This document shows, piece after piece, positions 7,918-16,136 of a DNA stretch of 64,000 nucleotides. The stretch's first letter is position 1. Each line of letters starts with the position of its first letter. Both the position numbers and the translations under genes were made by a program. The DNA lies in NCBI GenBank assembly GCA_015689745.1, contig WVSO01000006.1:31398-95397 (forward strand), read 5' to 3'. The notes beneath the pieces were generated by a model. The model did no database searches, had not been told where the DNA came from, and saw only the letters and a list, made by a program, of their open reading frames with translations. The DNA comes from Rhodobacterales bacterium HKCCSP123. Its GTDB lineage: Bacteria; Pseudomonadota; Alphaproteobacteria; Rhodobacterales; Rhodobacteraceae.

Positions 7918-8262
7918 CTTCGCCCGATGCGCATTTCGGTCGGCGATGCGCGGATCGGAGCGGTCGAAGCCCGGAATTGGGCCGCACCCCCGTCAGCCGG
8001 GCAGGCGCGCGTGGCCGCCTTGTCCGCTCCATCCGCCGACGGGCGCTGATGCACCGCGAAGCCCGTGTCAGCGCGGCCAGGAGACGGACATACAGCGATA
8101 CTGGAGCGATCCGTGGGTCCGGACCCGTCACCGGCAGATGAGCGCGGGCATTCCGGGCATCGGAAGCCTGCGCGACGGCGGTGGTCTGACCCTCGGCTTC
8201 GGCCGCGGCAGCCGCGGCCGGGATCTCCTGACGGGAAGGGCGATCTTGCCGAGGTCCCGGCC
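7918..8262. other. Intergenic stretch with no recognised gene
   Basis: About 345 bases between the operon hairpin and the regulator fossil. Frames are open in places, as expected at this GC content, but none encodes a recognisable protein or shows a ribosome binding site. It may be decayed coding sequence belonging to the rearrangement described at 8263-8560. Confidence 0.5.
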
Positions 8263-8525
8263 TCAGTTTTCGGGCAGGCCGGCGAGGCGGAACCCCTCGG
8301 AAAAGATCTCCCGATAGGCCGGGTCGGCGATGGAGGCACTGTCGATCAGAGCCTCGATCGTGGCGATGCGCCCGAGCGCCTTGCGGATTTCGGAGATGCA
8401 CTGGACGAGGCTGTCATCGGTCACGTGCGCATCTGGCCGCACCTGTTCCATCAGCTCGGTCCTCGACACGACGTTGCCACGGGCGGCAAGCAGCACGGAC
8501 AGGACCTCGACCGTTTGCAGCCGTC
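8263..8525 (-). pseudogene. Fossil of a winged-helix (CadC/ToxR-like) TPR or cyclase-like regulator with the middle deleted
   Basis: The leftward frame encodes most of a Trans_reg_C winged helix: LQTVEVLSVLLAARGNVVSR, then TELMEQV and DDSLVQCISEIRKALG. It jumps straight to a tail ending DPAYREIFSEGFRLAGLPEN. In the large family of winged-helix proteins with long cyclase-like/TPR regions, DDSLVQC lies near the N-terminus and a GLRxAGLPE-type ending is the extreme C-terminus, several hundred residues later. Here they are about 20 residues apart, so an internal in-frame deletion is inferred. The N-terminal ~20 residues and any start codon are also missing. Not expected to be functional. Confidence 0.6.
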
Positions 8526-8558
8526 GCGCTGATCGCGGGACCCGGCCTTGCCGAAGAG

Positions 8559-9233
8559 GTGGATTATTCTGCGGGGAGCGAAGCGATGCGCGGGTACTTT
8601 GCCGATGGCGGGGACGCGGCGGCGACCGTCGTCATCCTGCCCACGTGGAACGGCATGTCGGATTACGAGATGGACCGTGCGCGGATGTTGTCGGAGATGG
8701 GCTATGACGCCTTCGCCGCCGACCTGCACGGGGTCGATGCCCGCCCGCGGATCCTGGAAGAGAAGCAGGCGGCGTACCAGGCGTTTTTCGGGGATCCGGA
8801 CCGGCTCCTGCGGATCGTTCAGGCTGCGGTCGAAACGGCGGGCCGGTTGGGTGACGGTGACGTGATCGTCATGGGCTATTCGATGGGCGGCGGCGCGGCG
8901 ATGGAGCTTTCCCGCTCGGGCCGGGGGGCGGAGCTCGGGATTGCGGGTTACGCGGTGTTCTCCGGGCGGGTCTCGGACCCGGCGGGACGGCTCATGCCCG
9001 AGGGCACCGCCCCGATCTTCGTGGCACATGGCAGCGCCGACACCATGGTCTCCGCCTCGGCGCTGCCAGCCTTCGCCGAAGAACTCGACATGATGGGGGT
9101 CCCGCACCGGATCGAGATCCTCGAAGGCGCCGGCCACTTGTTCTCGGCCTTCGGTTTTCCGAACTACGATGCCGAGGCGGATGAGCGGAGCTGGACCGCC
9201 TTCACGGAATTCCTGGCCGACGCGGGACCGTGA
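8559..9233 (+). CDS. Dienelactone hydrolase-like alpha/beta hydrolase, possibly 5'-truncated
   Basis: 224 residues from the GTG at 8559. Catalytic triad candidates are Ser in GYSMGGGAAMEL (about residue 108), Asp in HGSADTMV and His in GAGHLFS; the nucleophile is Ser where true dienelactone hydrolases have Cys. Upstream in frame, from about 8511, the codons read PFAAVALIAGPGLAEEVDYS, which looks like the end of a signal peptide with an A-x-A-like site, but no ATG, GTG or TTG precedes it. The exported form has therefore probably lost its start, and a cytoplasmic form could begin at GTG 8559. Function beyond ester or lactone hydrolysis is unknown. Confidence 0.7.
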   Translation: MDYSAGSEAMRGYFADGGDAAATVVILPTWNGMSDYEMDRARMLSEMGYDAFAADLHGVDARPRILEEKQAAYQAFFGDPDRLLRIVQAAVETAGRLGDGDVIVMGYSMGGGAAMELSRSGRGAELGIAGYAVFSGRVSDPAGRLMPEGTAPIFVAHGSADTMVSASALPAFAEELDMMGVPHRIEILEGAGHLFSAFGFPNYDAEADERSWTAFTEFLADAGP

Positions 9234-9248
9234 GGCATGGCACATGCA

Positions 9249-9278
9249 CGCGGGGCCGATCTCTTGCCCGGCCCCGCG
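9249..9278. terminator. Hairpin between convergent hydrolase genes
   Basis: CGCGGGGCCG and CGGCCCCGCG form a perfect 10-bp stem with a 10-base loop, 15 bases after the hydrolase stop at 9233. It lies between convergent genes and has no T-tract. Confidence 0.5.
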
Positions 9279-9425
9279 ATCCGGCGGGCCACGTGGGCCG
9301 CTTGCCCCTTGATCCTTGCAGGGGACTGCGCCGATCAGGGCCCAGTGTCGACGCGGCGACAGGCATCGCCCGGCTCCGGTCAGGACCGGCGCGGCCCTTC
9401 GAGCCCGTCCATGCGTGCCGGGCGT

Positions 9426-10274
9426 TCATGCCCCGGCTGCTGCGTCTCGCATGCCTCGGTCTCCGCCGGTCTGCGCGGCGACGCGATGGAGGTGCGCCTC
9501 GAGAAGTTCGGCACAGGCGGCGGGATGGGTCGAGATCAGGAAGTGGTCAGCGGCCGGGATCACCGTTTTGCGCGCATTTGGAATGTGGGCCGCGAGCTGC
9601 TCGGTGACGTCGATCATCGGGGTCGGTGTTTCGCCGCCCCGTACAAGGGTGACAGGGACATCAACGGCGGCGAAGGCGTCAAAGGGGGGTGTGAAGCGCG
9701 CCGCCGAGTGCCAATCGCGGAGGTTGGTCCGCGCTGTCGCTCGACAGAAGTCGCGGACGTGTTCCGGCATGCCCAGGAAGGTTCCCGGACGGCTGTAGAA
9801 GTCGATGATGATCGCGGCCGCGTCCGGATCACCCGAGGCCAGGGCATTTTCGAAACGATCGACCATGTCCTCGATGTCAGGCCGCCAGGGAAAGGGGCCG
9901 TCGCTGCGCCGTGCGAAGAGCGGGTTGGCTTCGAAGCACACGACGCTCAGGGGCTCTATCCGCCGCGCAAGCAGAGCCGCGAGCAAGAGATGCGCGCCCC
10001 AGGAATGGCCGACAACATGAACCGGCTCGCCGACCGCTTCGACGACCTGGCCAACGAACTCGACCATCCAGCCGATATCCGGGTCCGTGTCCGGTCGGAC
10101 GTCCGGTGTCGAGCCGTAGCCCGGCAGGCTGGTGGAAAGGATGCGAAAACGGGCCGTCAAAGCGGCCTGGACCCCTTTCCAGGCGGCGGGCGTGGCATAG
10201 GAACCCGGCAACAGCAGAAGGGCCGGCCCTCGGCCCGTTTCGGTCAGATCGAACTCCAACCCGGTCATGTCCAT
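9426..10274 (-). CDS. Alpha/beta hydrolase
   Basis: 282-residue soluble hydrolase of the haloperoxidase/epoxide-hydrolase-like class. It shows an oxyanion region at LLLLPGSYATPAAWKGV, the nucleophile elbow VGHSWGAH with Ser91, and a C-terminal His in PAADHFLIS; the acidic member is probably in VRGGETPTP. No signal peptide. The start at 10274 (MDMTG) lacks a clear ribosome binding site; ATG 10268 is an alternative. No operon partner. Substrate not predictable. Confidence 0.75.
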   Translation of the reverse strand: MDMTGLEFDLTETGRGPALLLLPGSYATPAAWKGVQAALTARFRILSTSLPGYGSTPDVRPDTDPDIGWMVEFVGQVVEAVGEPVHVVGHSWGAHLLLAALLARRIEPLSVVCFEANPLFARRSDGPFPWRPDIEDMVDRFENALASGDPDAAAIIIDFYSRPGTFLGMPEHVRDFCRATARTNLRDWHSAARFTPPFDAFAAVDVPVTLVRGGETPTPMIDVTEQLAAHIPNARKTVIPAADHFLISTHPAACAELLEAHLHRVAAQTGGDRGMRDAAAGA

Positions 10275-10877
10275 TTGTCCATGTTCGACAGCACCCCCAG
10301 AGCTTGAAACGGACTGCGGAGGTCTCCGGTCCGCCCCCGGCAGCCTAGCAGGCAGGCCGGCAGATGTCGCTCCTGTCCGAACGGCTGACGGTCGCGTGTG
10401 GTGTGATCGGTGTCCGCGCCGGAGACACGCAAGCGCCCGACACGTTGTCGCGTGGCGTCCGAACGGAGAGCGGGGACCTGCACAAGGGGTGACCGGAGGG
10501 TCTGACCCGGATCTGCGGCGGCCTTGATCTGCGGGTGACCTGTCGGCAGATCACCGACGGTGCTTGGTGCCGGCACCGGGGCCGCCTGCGGGGCGTGTGA
10601 GAGGACGCCCGGTCTGGCTGCGACCTGGCCAAGCCTTAGCGGTTGCGCAGTTCCCCGAGATCGAGGCCAAGGGGCCTTCAGCGAAACCGCAAGACCCGAA
10701 AGGCGTCGCACGGCCCCGCAAGGAGCGATCGAGGGAGAGAGAGACAGAAGAAAGCCACGGGCCACAAGGGAACCGGCCGATCTTCGAAAAACGACACTCC
10801 GCCTCGGGGACGCGATAGGGGGCGGCGTCGGAGGGTCTTCGTAAATATATGGTATGATCAAATTATCTTGGAGTGGC
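10275..10877. other. 600-base region without a recognised gene
   Basis: Between the alpha/beta hydrolase start and the tRNA-Leu gene I find no convincing coding sequence. The part next to the tRNA becomes A/T-rich (about 10845-10870), which is the 3' flank of the leftward tRNA. A purine-rich run lies at about 10725-10755. No repeat of the tRNA end, integrase or other mobility signal was seen. Confidence 0.5.
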
Positions 10878-10964
10878 TGGTGCGGGCGGTGGGACTCGAA
10901 CCCACACGGCACGAAGGCCCACGGATTTTAAGTCCGATATGTCTACCAGTTCCATCACGCCCGC
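10878..10964 (-). tRNA. tRNA-Leu (anticodon UAA)
   Basis: Read leftward the gene begins GCGGGCG and ends CGCCCGC-A-CCA, giving a perfect 7-bp acceptor stem with CCA encoded in the DNA. The anticodon arm is GGACT-TAA-AATCC with anticodon UAA. The T arm has the GTGGG-TTCGAGTC-CCAC pattern, and a long variable arm, as expected for a type II leucine tRNA, lies between them. Stands alone. Confidence 0.95.
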
Positions 10965-11267
10965 ATTGCCCCGGCATGGCTAGCCGGTCGCGGCGGCATT
11001 GGCAATCGACCCGGCCCGAACGGCGGCGTTGACCGCACGCCCGGCACAGAACCGCCGGGCGTGCGGCGCGTCCGGTCCGAAGACACGGGGACGCCCCGGC
11101 GAACCTGGACGCCGGGTGATGCGACCCTGACCGAGGATGGTTAACGAGCGGTAAATTCGCCGCTGCGACGGGGCCTGCGTCATATTGCGTCAGATCAAGG
11201 CGCGGCGCCTCGTCCGCCCGCATCATGGAAGAAACGCGCGGACCCGCGGGATGGCGAGGAGAGGGTC
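10965..11267. other. Upstream region of tRNA-Leu and of the gene at 11268
   Basis: About 300 bases of divergent control region. A TTAA-N7-TAAA sequence near 11140-11155 resembles an imperfect CtrA box but has one mismatch. No small gene or structured RNA recognised. Confidence 0.35.
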
Positions 11268-12059
11268 ATGTCCATGCGAAACCGCGATACGGTCACCGTA
11301 TCGCCCCCGACCTTTGATCGGACTGCCTTCGCGGATACCGATGCGGCCTTGCCTGCGCCCCATGCTCCGTACGACCGCGACTGGCTGATGGCGCGGTTCG
11401 CCGAGGGGCTCCAGATCCGGATGCTGAAACCGCCCCACGAGGGCTTCGTCATGTTCCAGCCCGGCAGGCTGGCCTGGCGCCCGATCGAAGGGGCCGAGCG
11501 CGCGGTGGTGATCCACGACCTGCGCGTCGGACCCGGGGCGCTGGCCCGCGAAAGCGCGTCCCGGCTCTGGACCGTGGCAGGCAATTTCGCGCGGTACTAT
11601 GGCTATTCCGCGGTCCTTGCGCTGCTGGGCAAGGGGGTGGGGCTGATCTCTCCCGGCATGGCGCCCGGGCGTGGCTGGCTGACCTTCGACGAGGGTCCCT
11701 GCGGAGAGCGCCTCGTGGGACAGGTCATGCACGGTCCGCTCTCCCTTCCGTCCTTTCCGGCCGATTGGACGCGGAGGGCGGCGGCCCTGGGGAAAGGCCT
11801 CGTCATCCAGACCACCGGGGAAAGCGTGCGGCTCGAACGCGTCGCCAGGACCACGGCCGAGGCGCTGTCGGCCCGGGGCGTTCCGGTCCGCCTCGACAGG
11901 CTCGTGGATCCCGATGACGTACATGCCCGCGCCCTCTGCCCCGGCTCGGCCTACACGGTCGCCGGCGCCGGGCGTGTCATCGGCGGGGCCGAGCTTGGGC
12001 CCGAGGACCTGTTGCGCGCGGTGCTGTGGCGCCCGGGCCTTCGTCAGAGACCTTCGTAA
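11268..12059 (+). CDS. Uncharacterised protein, possible divergent GNAT plus YoaP-like domains
   Basis: 263 residues, no signal peptide. The segment [18 protein letters not shown] followed by VVIHDLRV resembles the GNAT acetyltransferases that carry a C-terminal YoaP domain, where a GFIEY-PGEYAWRPV-type motif occurs. The later stretch from about residue 175 ([15 protein letters not shown] to GVPVRLDRL) would then be the YoaP-like thioredoxin-fold part. The match is weak and from memory, so treat this as a hypothesis. The 3' end overlaps the convergent apt gene by 16 bases. Confidence 0.6.
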   Translation: MSMRNRDTVTVSPPTFDRTAFADTDAALPAPHAPYDRDWLMARFAEGLQIRMLKPPHEGFVMFQPGRLAWRPIEGAERAVVIHDLRVGPGALARESASRLWTVAGNFARYYGYSAVLALLGKGVGLISPGMAPGRGWLTFDEGPCGERLVGQVMHGPLSLPSFPADWTRRAAALGKGLVIQTTGESVRLERVARTTAEALSARGVPVRLDRLVDPDDVHARALCPGSAYTVAGAGRVIGGAELGPEDLLRAVLWRPGLRQRPS

Positions 12060-12583
12060 CTGCAGATCGCGTGCACCGGCACGCCCATCGCTTCGAGCTT
12101 GGCGCGCCCGCCGAGGTCGGGAAGGTCGACGACGAAAGCGCATCCCACCACCTCGCCGCCCAGCCGCTCGATCAGCTTGATACCTGCCTCGGCCGTGCCG
12201 CCGGTGGCCAGGAGATCATCGACGATGAGCACCTTCTGCCCGGCCTCGACCGCGTCGTCGTGGATTTCGACCACGGCGCTGCCGTATTCCAGCTGGTACT
12301 CCTGTTCGATCGTCTTTGCGGGCAGCTTGCCCTTCTTGCGGACCGGCACGAAGCCCTTTGACAGCTGGTGCGCCACCGCACCGCCAAGGATGAAGCCCCG
12401 TGCCTCCAGCCCTGCGACGAGGTCGATCTGCTCGCCCACGAAGGGGGACAGCAGCTGGTCGACGGCAAGCCGAAAGCCGCGCGCGTCCTGGAACAGGGTG
12501 GTCACGTCGCGGAACAGGATCCCCTCGTGCGGGAAGTCGGGGATGGTGCGAATGTAATCCCGGACGGTCTTGTGCGTGGGCAT
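12044..12583 (-). CDS. apt: Adenine phosphoribosyltransferase
   Basis: Converts adenine and PRPP to AMP and pyrophosphate. The 179-residue length is typical. Motifs are the N-terminal [18 protein letters not shown], the adenine/flexible-loop region [10 protein letters not shown] and the PRPP-binding [17 protein letters not shown] 12583 is the natural start for this conserved N-terminus. It lies downstream of mtnP on the same strand, three genes away, so the adenine released from methylthioadenosine by MtnP can be recycled by Apt. Confidence 0.96.
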   Translation of the reverse strand: MPTHKTVRDYIRTIPDFPHEGILFRDVTTLFQDARGFRLAVDQLLSPFVGEQIDLVAGLEARGFILGGAVAHQLSKGFVPVRKKGKLPAKTIEQEYQLEYGSAVVEIHDDAVEAGQKVLIVDDLLATGGTAEAGIKLIERLGGEVVGCAFVVDLPDLGGRAKLEAMGVPVHAICSYEGL

Positions 12584-12614
12584 GGGTCTGGCGGTCCTTT
12601 CGGGGGATGGTCGG

Positions 12615-13283
12615 TCAGCTGCGGGGGTAATGGCGGCGCAAGGCGGCGGCATCCTGCCCGCGCAGCCAGACGGTAGAGTTGCCCGTCTCCGAGAAGATCG
12701 AGCGCTCGTAGGCGGGCGAGGCGATATCGGTGGGCAGGCCCATGGCCTGCACCAGTTCCTCGAGCACGACCGAGGCGATCTCGCGTCGGCGGATGTCCTG
12801 GCTGATGGCGATGGCCGCGCTGACGATTTCCCCGCCACGCGAGCGGAGCGCGACGCGGGCGATGGCGATCTCGGCGCCGTCGAGCTCGGCCACCGACGTT
12901 CCAAGGATGGTGCCACCCTGCGGCGTGTCGACGAGATAGACGGGAATGTCGAGCCTGCCTTCGTAGGCCCGGCTGAGGAACAGCGCGGCTCCGCTGGCGT
13001 TGATCTCGGCGATGGCGTCGTCGATGGCACGGTCGATCAGGTCGAACTTGTAGCCGGGAAAGCTCGCCGCGATGTCGGCGATGCCGACGCGCAGGTGGAG
13101 CCGGCGCTCCTCGGGCCAGCGGATGACCGGCTTGGCGCAGTCGCCGCCGGGCGGGGCGGCGCAGGCGACGACGCGATAGAATTCCTCGTCCGAGACGAGG
13201 TCGGGCACCTCGACGAACTCCTGCGCGTCGAGCCGCGGCGCGAGGAGGAGAAGGCAGAGGCAGAGGAAGCTCAGGACCCGCAT
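12615..13283 (-). CDS. DUF2927 family exported protein
   Basis: 222 residues. The N-terminus [21 protein letters not shown] is a signal peptide, probably cut after LDA. The mature part matches the alphaproteobacterial DUF2927 family; diagnostic stretches are [20 protein letters not shown] and [20 protein letters not shown]. The EELVQAMGL helix is reminiscent of a degenerate metalloprotease helix but has no HExxH, so no catalytic role is proposed. 31 bases upstream of apt on the same strand. Function unknown. Confidence 0.8.
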   Translation of the reverse strand: MRVLSFLCLCLLLLAPRLDAQEFVEVPDLVSDEEFYRVVACAAPPGGDCAKPVIRWPEERRLHLRVGIADIAASFPGYKFDLIDRAIDDAIAEINASGAALFLSRAYEGRLDIPVYLVDTPQGGTILGTSVAELDGAEIAIARVALRSRGGEIVSAAIAISQDIRRREIASVVLEELVQAMGLPTDIASPAYERSIFSETGNSTVWLRGQDAAALRRHYPRS

Positions 13284-13373
13284 GGCCACAGGTGAGAGCA
13301 AGCGCCGTCGCGGCGCAAGCGGTGGCAACCAAGCGCGGCGGCGGCTGTTGCGCGAAGACCGCGGGGCGCGGGC

Positions 13374-14279
13374 TCAGGGGGCAAGATGGCGCGAGAGAAA
13401 GGCAAGGACGGCCTCGCGCATGGCCGGCGTTTCCCGGTGGCCCGTGTCCGGGTCCACAAGCACGTCCAGACGATCGTGACGGGTCGCGTAGGCGGCGCGC
13501 AGTCGCGCAAGCGCGGGCCCACGCGCGGCCTCGGGTGTCAGCGGGTCGGAGGCACCCAGGAAGACAAGCTGAGGTCGCGGCGCGACAAGGGCCGCGACAT
13601 CGCCCATGTCCCCCTCTGCCAGCAGGCCCGGCACGGTCATGTAGGGCCCGTGCAGGTCATGGACCCCGGATGCGATCAGCGGCGCGATGTCGGCGAAGAC
13701 GCAGAGATGCGCGCAGGCCGCCACCCCGGGCTCGAGCGCGGCCAGCCAATAGGCATGGGTGCCGCCCATCGACAGCCCCAGCGTCGCGATGCGGCGCGCG
13801 TCGATCTCGGTCCGTGACGCAAGCCAATCGAAGGCGGCGGCCAGTTCGGCCAGCATCTGTCCCATCAGGGGGCGGCCGCGCCAGAGGCAGGCCCCGGCCA
13901 GCGCCGCCTCCGGTCCCTCGGCCTGGCGCCCGCCGAAGGGGGCGAGGTCGATGCACAGGCTTGCGATGCCGCGCTCGGCGAGGGCGGGGCCGTAGGGCGA
14001 CAGGAGGGCGGGACGGCCCAGGATCAGCTCCTCCGCGCCCCGGTCATAGCGTTTGCCATGGGCGTGGCAGTAGAGAACGGCGGGGAACGTGCCGGGACCC
14101 TCCGGGCAAAGGTAGAGCGCCGGCACCGCGGCTCCGCCGATGCGAAGGGTCAGACGGGTGAGGCGATGCGGCCCCTGCGCTTCGGTCGTGCCGGTGACGG
14201 TCGCCGCGGTGCAGGTCGGGCCACCCGGCCAGCCCAGCAGATGCCACAAACGCCCGCGGGTGAACGGTCCCTCAGCCAT
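13374..14279 (-). CDS. Alpha/beta hydrolase (acetyl-xylan-esterase/DLH-like)
   Basis: 301 residues. The sequence PAVLYCHAHGKRYDRG gives the oxyanion-hole region, GLSMGGTHAYW carries the nucleophilic Ser, LGASDPLTPE the Asp and DTGHRETPAMREAV the His. The N-terminal ~70 residues form a beta-rich lead like that of the AXE1/dienelactone-hydrolase-related esterases. No signal peptide. It lies between mtnP and the DUF2927 gene on the same strand, but nothing in it points to nucleoside salvage. Substrate unknown. Confidence 0.75.
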   Translation of the reverse strand: MAEGPFTRGRLWHLLGWPGGPTCTAATVTGTTEAQGPHRLTRLTLRIGGAAVPALYLCPEGPGTFPAVLYCHAHGKRYDRGAEELILGRPALLSPYGPALAERGIASLCIDLAPFGGRQAEGPEAALAGACLWRGRPLMGQMLAELAAAFDWLASRTEIDARRIATLGLSMGGTHAYWLAALEPGVAACAHLCVFADIAPLIASGVHDLHGPYMTVPGLLAEGDMGDVAALVAPRPQLVFLGASDPLTPEAARGPALARLRAAYATRHDRLDVLVDPDTGHRETPAMREAVLAFLSRHLAP

Positions 14280-14378
14280 GCCGCATCAGCCGGGTGAAAC
14301 GCGCCGGTCCCAAGGCGACACCCTGCACTGCACCCGTCCCGTGGCGCGGTTCGGGACACGCGTCGTGCTGCGCTGCCG

Positions 14379-15248
14379 TCACAACACCCGTCCCGCCACC
14401 GCGCCCAGCTTCTCGACCATCGCGGCATCCCGTGCCTCGGGCGCGGTCAGGATCGCGAACTCGAGCGCGCGGTCGCAGCCATGGGGGCAGGGCGCGCGTT
14501 CAGGCCCCAGCAACTCCGGCAGGCGGGCGACCAGCGCGCGGGCCTTGTCGGCATTGCCGGTCAGCGTCGCGATGATGTCGGAGATATCCACGCTGCCATG
14601 TTCGGGGTGCCAGCTGTCGTAGTCGGTGATCATGGCGACCGAGGCATAGCAAAGCTCGGCCTCGCGGGCGAGTTTCGCCTCGGGCATGTTGGTCATGCCG
14701 ATCACGTCGCAGCCCCAGACCTCGCGGTAGAGCTTCGACTCGGCCAGGCTCGAGAATTGCGGCCCCTCCATGGCGAGATAGGTGCCGCCCTCGTGGACGG
14801 TCACACCGGCGTCGCGCGCTGCTTCGGCACAGGCCGCGCCCAGCCGGGGGCAGGTGGGATGCGCGACCGAGACATGGGCGACGAGGCCGGGGCCGAAGAA
14901 GGACTTCTCGCGCGCGAAGGTGCGGTCGATGAACTGGTCGACGATGACGAAATCACCCGGCGCCATCTCCTCGCGGAAGGACCCGCAGGCCGAAACCGAG
15001 ATCACGTCGGTCACGCCCAGCCGCTTCAGCGCGTCGATGTTGGCGCGGTAGGGTACGGAACCGGGCGTATGGACGTGGCCACGCCCATGGCGGGGCAGGA
15101 AGGCCATTTCGACACCTCCCAGGCGCCCGGTGAGGATCGCGTCCGACGGAGTTCCGAAGGGGCTGTGGACCTCGACCCATTCCGCATCTTCCAGCCCGTC
15201 GATCTGGTAGACGCCCGAGCCTCCGATCACGCCGATTTTCGTCTCCAT
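14379..15248 (-). CDS. mtnP: S-methyl-5'-thioadenosine phosphorylase
   Basis: Phosphorolyses 5'-methylthioadenosine to adenine and methylthioribose-1-phosphate in methionine salvage. 289 residues, normal for the family. Visible are the phosphate loop GVIGGSGVY at residues 6-14, PRHGRGHVHTPGSVPYRANI, the active-site region EGPQFSSLAESKLYR and the TNMPEAKLAREAELCYA block. The start is ATG 15248, where the conserved N-terminus begins. Apt downstream would reuse the adenine. Confidence 0.95.
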   Translation of the reverse strand: METKIGVIGGSGVYQIDGLEDAEWVEVHSPFGTPSDAILTGRLGGVEMAFLPRHGRGHVHTPGSVPYRANIDALKRLGVTDVISVSACGSFREEMAPGDFVIVDQFIDRTFAREKSFFGPGLVAHVSVAHPTCPRLGAACAEAARDAGVTVHEGGTYLAMEGPQFSSLAESKLYREVWGCDVIGMTNMPEAKLAREAELCYASVAMITDYDSWHPEHGSVDISDIIATLTGNADKARALVARLPELLGPERAPCPHGCDRALEFAILTAPEARDAAMVEKLGAVAGRVL

Positions 15249-15414
15249 CGCCCTCGCCCCCCGTGTCTGTCGCCGTCGCGTCACAGAAGAAGCATCTGGG
15301 CGCATGGCGTGCAAGACCGGCTTGGTTTCAGGTGTAAACTTGCCTATATGAAAATTTATGTCATGAAAATGTGACAGCGCCGGACCGGGGCGCGGCATGG
15401 AGGAGGTCGCACTC

Positions 15415-15945
15415 ATGCGAACGGTCATCGTCGTCTATTCCCGCTCGGGCCGCAGCCTGCGCATCGCCGAGATGCTTGCCGCGCGCACCAACGCGAGGCT
15501 CTGCCGGATCGATTGCCCGCGGTACCGCGGCTTTCGGGGCTGGCTGCGCGGCTGGCGGGATGCGCGGCGGGGCTATCTGCCCGAGATCGACGTGGTGCCC
15601 GAGATCGGCGCGGCCGACCTGCTGATCCTCGGCGGGCCGGTCTGGGCCGGACGCTTCGCGCCACCGCTGCGAAGCCTGATGGACAAGGCAAACCGCCTGC
15701 CGCCCGTCGTGGGTGTCTTCGCGACCCGAAACCGGATCAACTCGACCCTGCCGCTCGAGGCCGATCTCATGGCTCTGGCCGCCGCGGGGCCGACGCCGGA
15801 CGAGCCGTTGCCGCTCCTGAGCCTGGCCCGCCGCACCCTTCGTGGCGCGGCGGGGACCAAGGCCGTGGAACGCTTCGCCGAGCGCCTCGCGCCGCTTGTA
15901 TCGCGGCGCAAGCTGCCCGCCCTGCTGCCGCTGCAGGCCGCGTGA
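15415..15945 (+). CDS. Flavodoxin-like protein
   Basis: 176 residues with a flavodoxin fold. The FMN-phosphate loop region is VVYSRSGRSLRIAEMLA at the N-terminus, and LLILGGPVWAGRFAPPLRSLM matches the second FMN-contact segment. An AGGAGG site 8 bases before ATG 15415 selects this start over ATG 15397. It probably carries electrons or senses redox with bound FMN. It is divergent from mtnP; no partner reductase is adjacent. Confidence 0.8.
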   Translation: MRTVIVVYSRSGRSLRIAEMLAARTNARLCRIDCPRYRGFRGWLRGWRDARRGYLPEIDVVPEIGAADLLILGGPVWAGRFAPPLRSLMDKANRLPPVVGVFATRNRINSTLPLEADLMALAAAGPTPDEPLPLLSLARRTLRGAAGTKAVERFAERLAPLVSRRKLPALLPLQAA

Positions 15946-16136
15946 GTCGCCCCGCCGGGGGTGCAGTCATGCAACATGTGCATGGGCCTATCCAGGTCGC
16001 ACCGGTTTACGCCGCGCTGCAGCACTGGCAGTATGCCCGGGAATACCGTGCCTTCGGGCATGGTGGCCGCTATGTCGGCGTGAAACCTGCCTTGGCCGGC
16101 ATGCACACCGGCCCAACCTGACGGACAAGACATTCC

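Noticed and set aside
10265..10912. A leftward open frame beginning MPCGFESHRPH
   Set aside because: The N-terminus is a conceptual translation of the tRNA-Leu 3' half and the rest has no similarity or ribosome binding site.
10275..11267. A genomic island boundary or attachment site at tRNA-Leu
   Set aside because: No integrase, no direct repeat of the tRNA end and no change of gene character on either side were seen.
13374..14279. Assignment of the hydrolase next to mtnP as a methionine-salvage enzyme
   Set aside because: The active-site motifs are those of a general alpha/beta esterase; none of the later salvage enzymes (MtnA, MtnB, MtnK) is nearby.
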